NCBI GenBank assembly: GCA_027627225.1
Contig: CM051030.1
Coordinates: 6,172,501-6,236,500, forward strand
Direction of reading: 5' to 3'
Length of the DNA: 64,000 nt
Origin: Congeria kusceri
Lineage: Eukaryota > Mollusca > Bivalvia > Myida > Dreissenidae
Shown here: piece after piece, positions 61,052 through 64,000 of the stretch
Position numbering within the stretch: position 1 is the first letter of the stretch
How the letters are laid out: every line of letters begins with the position of its first letter
Made by a program: the position numbers and the translations under genes
The notes under the pieces: model-generated
Databases searched by the model: none
The model's input: the letters and a program-made list of their open reading frames with translations, nothing else
Told to the model about the DNA's origin: nothing

Positions 61052-61432
61052 GTCCTGTCCAGGGTTGGCATAAAACCCGGGTTTTATAGTATTGACCGGC
61101 CCAGGCGGGTAATACTGGGAAAAAACGGGTTTTACAGGGTTTTACTGGGGAATAGTGGGTAATAATGGGGAAACAATTATGTTTACATTGCATAATAATA
61201 TGAGTTCCTACATGTAAACACATGTATATTAACCATTATATACTGTAAATTACAGAAAAAGAGGAAATGCATAAGAGAAACTTGACAATTCTAACATATT
61301 TTATGTTATAAAATATTTTAGTTGATGTCATGTTGCAACAATTCCCTCTTGCAACCACATACTGCACATTAAATTAATGGCACAATATTGTTATATCATT
61401 ATGACCCACCCACAATATGTATACCCTCTTAA

Positions 61433-61931
61433 AGGGACTATGTCAACGAAAAAATGGCTTCCTATTGCACAATAAATTATATTATTTGATAGAAATGCGC
61501 TTTACTAAGACATGTGCATTAAATAAATAAAAATAATATAATATACAATAAGATATTTGATAGAAACAAATTAGCAAAAAAGCCTGAAAAAAATAAAACC
61601 CCAAGCGGGTATCGAACTCACGACTTAGGAGCCATACGAAGAAATGACAATAGACAGCGCTTTAAACACTGCGCTATCATGCTTGGTAAGCATTCGTTTG
61701 TAAACTACGGTTATACAAAATGCTCACAATTCTGATGTCAAAATGTAAACAGGAAAAGGGCCAAAAGAACACACCCATATTATAAATAGATTTTTATCTC
61801 AGAATGTGTGCACTCTTGTTTCATAACATATACCCTGTCTTAACCATTATTATTTGTCAGTATTAATATCTGAATTTCATATTTTTTTAAGAAATTGCCC
61901 CCTTGAGGCCTTTTTCGATGACATTGTCCCT
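61433..61931 (-). mobile_element. TTAA-flanked inverted-repeat element carrying a tRNA-like gene, copy 3 (intact)
   Basis: TTAA flanks both ends (61429-61432 and 61932-61935). The terminal repeats AGGGACTATGTCAACGAAAA and AGGGACAATGTCATCGAAAA are imperfectly inverse over about 24 bp. TTAA duplication is typical of piggyBac-type transposition. The 499 bp interior has no protein frame. This is the reference for the broken copies at 6470-9197 and 49703-59600. Confidence 0.75.
61601..61686 (-). tRNA. tRNA-like module in the TTAA element
   Basis: 86 nt on the minus strand. CCAAGC and GCTTGG pair as acceptor stem, AGCGC/GCGCT as D arm, and GTGAGTTCGATACCCGC forms a T arm with one mismatch and box B. 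No standard anticodon arm is clear. Likely a Pol III-promoter-bearing relic and not a working tRNA. Confidence 0.5.
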
Positions 61932-62713
61932 TTAAACAAACTCAAACATTGATTGAATTGACAGATTCAAGTGCTCAACAAACAATTAAACTGGAACCCT
62001 TGAATAAACATTAGACCTATCTCAATGAGGGGCCAGACAAAGGCCGCGGAAACAGGCATTGATTGTCACCTTCAGTGACTGATTCCTGCTGTTAATTGTT
62101 CAGTTCAGTAACCATACAAATAATAATTATTCTTTGTTTCATCATTATTAATCCTGCTTTTAAAGTTAAAAAAAAGAAAGTAAATAATGAAAATAGAAGA
62201 TAAAAGTGATTTGTCCAGTAATCTCCAGTATTGCCCATTACCAGATAATAATATTCACCAGGCTGGCATTATTATCCAGAGAAGGCCTCTCTATGTTTTA
62301 TAGTTAACAAAAAGAGCAGTTCAATGCAAGTAATAAAGAAGGATGAATAAGTGTTGACATGTCTACATATTTCATTATCAGGCGGAATCGTTTCACAAAC
62401 AACAGAGAATATATTTCATGATAAGCGTTGCCATCGAAACTTGAATGAATGAACCAGTGGATATGTGCCGGCACTAAAACAAAATACTGTAACTATACAT
62501 GCATATATTGGATCTGCAAAACTAAAAATATGTCATTTTCTTTATGACATAAGTTAACTGAGCATTTAGGTTGATAAAACAATTAAAACTTTATATAATT
62601 AACTCGAGAAAAAATAGTATTGCCCAGTATTGACCACTTTCAGAGTATTGACCGGGACTGGAAAAACCAGGAAAACCCGGGGGCGGGTGGTTCATGCCAA
62701 CCCTGGTCCTGTC

Positions 62714-63698
62714 TGGGTTGTTTACTTGCTTGTAGAAATAATGAGGTTTCTGATTTCATTAATTCCAAAATGTAGCTACTGGATGCGTCCATACATTTCA
62801 ACATTTCCCTCTATCACATTTGTTATAATGACGGTTGCATTAACATCATATATTATAATTAATATATAAAAATAAATATGTTTAATATTATAATATACAT
62901 TTTATTTGGGAAATATATCAAAGCATTATTCAAAGCTATATAAATGTGTAACCAGTTATAAAATATATGTGTTTCAAATACATCATTAAGGTATTGCAAG
63001 TTCAGGACACAGAAGCTGAAAACAGCTTAAAATTGTCACAGTACATGATGGTAAAATCAACCTATGTTTCTTTCATTTCAATTAACACTTTATCATAGTA
63101 TCATTGTCATTTTTTATATAAAACTGGCAATCTTTCATTATATCCTTGGATAATATTTGGTTGGTCTGCCAGATTATTTACACTCTAGTCCAGTTTCTAA
63201 ACTGAAAGTTCTCATTGAGCTCGTGTAGGGGTACCAGTAACAGCCAGGTTTGGTATTCTTCGGGAGTTGACCATTGTGTTAATCACAGACGTGCAAAATT
63301 CAGTTCCCCTGTAAAAATGAGACCTGTGACTAAATTTAAAGCAACATTTTTTAATTAAGCATGCGATGTAAAGGTAAACGTAAACTAAAAATACCATTGA
63401 ATTGCATACATTAAATTATTGTATACAAATTAACGAACTGGATATACTGAAGTATATAATTGTACTTTATGATAATAACATTAACAACATAAAATTTATG
63501 AAGTACATTAAATTATAAAAAATAATAAATCAATTATTAAAACATGTTATTTTACCTGACAAATATGGCCTTTTCCTAAGCCAGTAGTGAAACGCAATGG
63601 CAGTCTGTATTTTGTAGATATTTTTATTATCTTTATTTGATTCTTCCCCCAAAACCGTGTTTTATTAGTACAATTTAACTTAAAATTTAACTTATAAT
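62714..63698. other. AT-rich stretch, possible small exons on the minus strand
   Basis: A 49-base minus-strand segment (about 63553-63601) lies between AAAATACAG and GTAAAATA and reads TAIAFHYWLRKRPYLS. A further acceptor-like TTTTTACAG lies near 63319. Neither can be tied to a gene with confidence. Confidence 0.2.
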
Positions 63699-63896
63699 TT
63701 AACTCAGAATCTGTTTCACTAGTAAGTCTAGTTTCGCTTTCAGTTTGGACAGTTTGTAAACACTAGAATCCGTTTCGATATCGGAATAAAATTTCTTGAA
63801 ATTATGTTCGCAAAGTAAGCCTTTTGGATAATAGGTCAAGATGCCTATAAAATATACTTTTCTTCTTTTATCATCGTTTCGACATAGAATGTGGTG
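63699..63896 (-). CDS. Candidate unrecognised exon, 65 codons to a stop
   Basis: The minus strand is open from just after an AAAATAG acceptor-like site (63897) to TAA at 63699. It contains no Met, so it needs an upstream exon. It reads HILCRNDDKRRKVYFIGILT, then YYPKGLLCEHNFKKFYSDIE, and ends KLKAKLDLLVKQILS. The Lys/Asp-rich, helix-compatible composition looks like protein, unlike the surrounding AT noise. I do not recognise a family. It may be the end of a gene that lies beyond the window. Confidence 0.3.
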   Translation of the reverse strand, partial: HHILCRNDDKRRKVYFIGILTYYPKGLLCEHNFKKFYSDIETDSSVYKLSKLKAKLDLLVKQILS

Positions 63897-64000
63897 CTAT
63901 TTTAACGCGCGTCGTTTATAGCATTACAACACAGGCGGATCACGCGTTGGGTGCATCAAGCCAAGATGGCTCCTCGATAGACACGAGATCTATCTAACGG

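Larger units (their letters stand above)
61060..62705. mobile_element. Non-autonomous hAT-like element with 8 bp target duplication
   Basis: The ends CAGGGTTGGCATAAAACCCG and CATGCCAACCCTG are inverse, and GTCCTGTC is repeated directly outside both (61052-61059 and 62706-62713). An 8 bp duplication and CAGGG ends are hAT hallmarks. Subterminal GGGTAATACTGGG/CAGTATTGACC motifs occur at both sides. There is no transposase frame; the interior holds the TTAA/tRNA element 61433-61931. Confidence 0.8.

Overview
This is an animal genomic window, most likely from a heterodont bivalve mollusc (zebra or quagga mussel and soft-shell clam relatives fit best). Reasons: one AT-rich multi-exon gene with canonical introns, FkbM-type methyltransferase paralogs, an L1/Tx1-like LINE, a Ty3/Gypsy element, and repeats that start with TTTTTAGCTCACCTGAGCAC or carry GGATTAGCCTGTGC, which I remember as common in bivalves. 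No search could be run, so the species is inference.

1-5304: the 3' nine exons of a plus-strand gene that I could assemble in one phase-consistent frame (893 codons plus stop, 5' end outside the window). It joins a Mutator-like transposase domain to a DEDDh 3'-5' exonuclease domain. This is the only clearly intact protein-coding gene and the best candidate for something unusual.

5305-10261: intergenic sequence with a TTAA-type inverted-repeat element that carries a tRNA-like gene. It is split in two by a 2.3 kb array of degenerate repeats (about 6800-9090).

10262-43000: a family of FkbM-domain, type II membrane-protein genes. Six copies are present: one on the plus strand (10262-11044) and five on the minus strand. 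All are damaged by truncation, frameshift, nonsense mutation or LINE insertion. Copies 2-5 lie in a tandem segmental duplication (about 20231-31330 and 31347-40630). A recent 3.3 kb LINE with an intact reading frame sits in copy 2, and copy 4 preserves the empty site. Between copies 1 and 2 lie a giant compound trinucleotide array (11387-12051), an 0.86 kb tandem duplication, a 4 x 163 bp satellite and two MITE families.

43000-51260: repeat-rich intergenic DNA: an inverted pair of about 480 bp, a second degenerate array with the same termini as the first (44755-46683), a GGTAC minisatellite, and a 1.7 kb imperfect palindrome.

51264-59561: a decayed minus-strand Ty3/Gypsy element with integrase upstream of reverse transcriptase (Gmr1-like order). 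It is itself interrupted by a 1.5 kb foldback element with arms of about 500 bp built from a short iterated motif. The Gypsy element was inserted into a copy of the tRNA-bearing TTAA element.

59600-64000: mostly unrecognised sequence, a non-autonomous hAT-like element with an 8 bp target duplication (61060-62705) that contains an intact TTAA/tRNA element, and a possible unrecognised exon near the right edge. The organising theme is nested transposition, with one spliced gene of transposase ancestry on the left.
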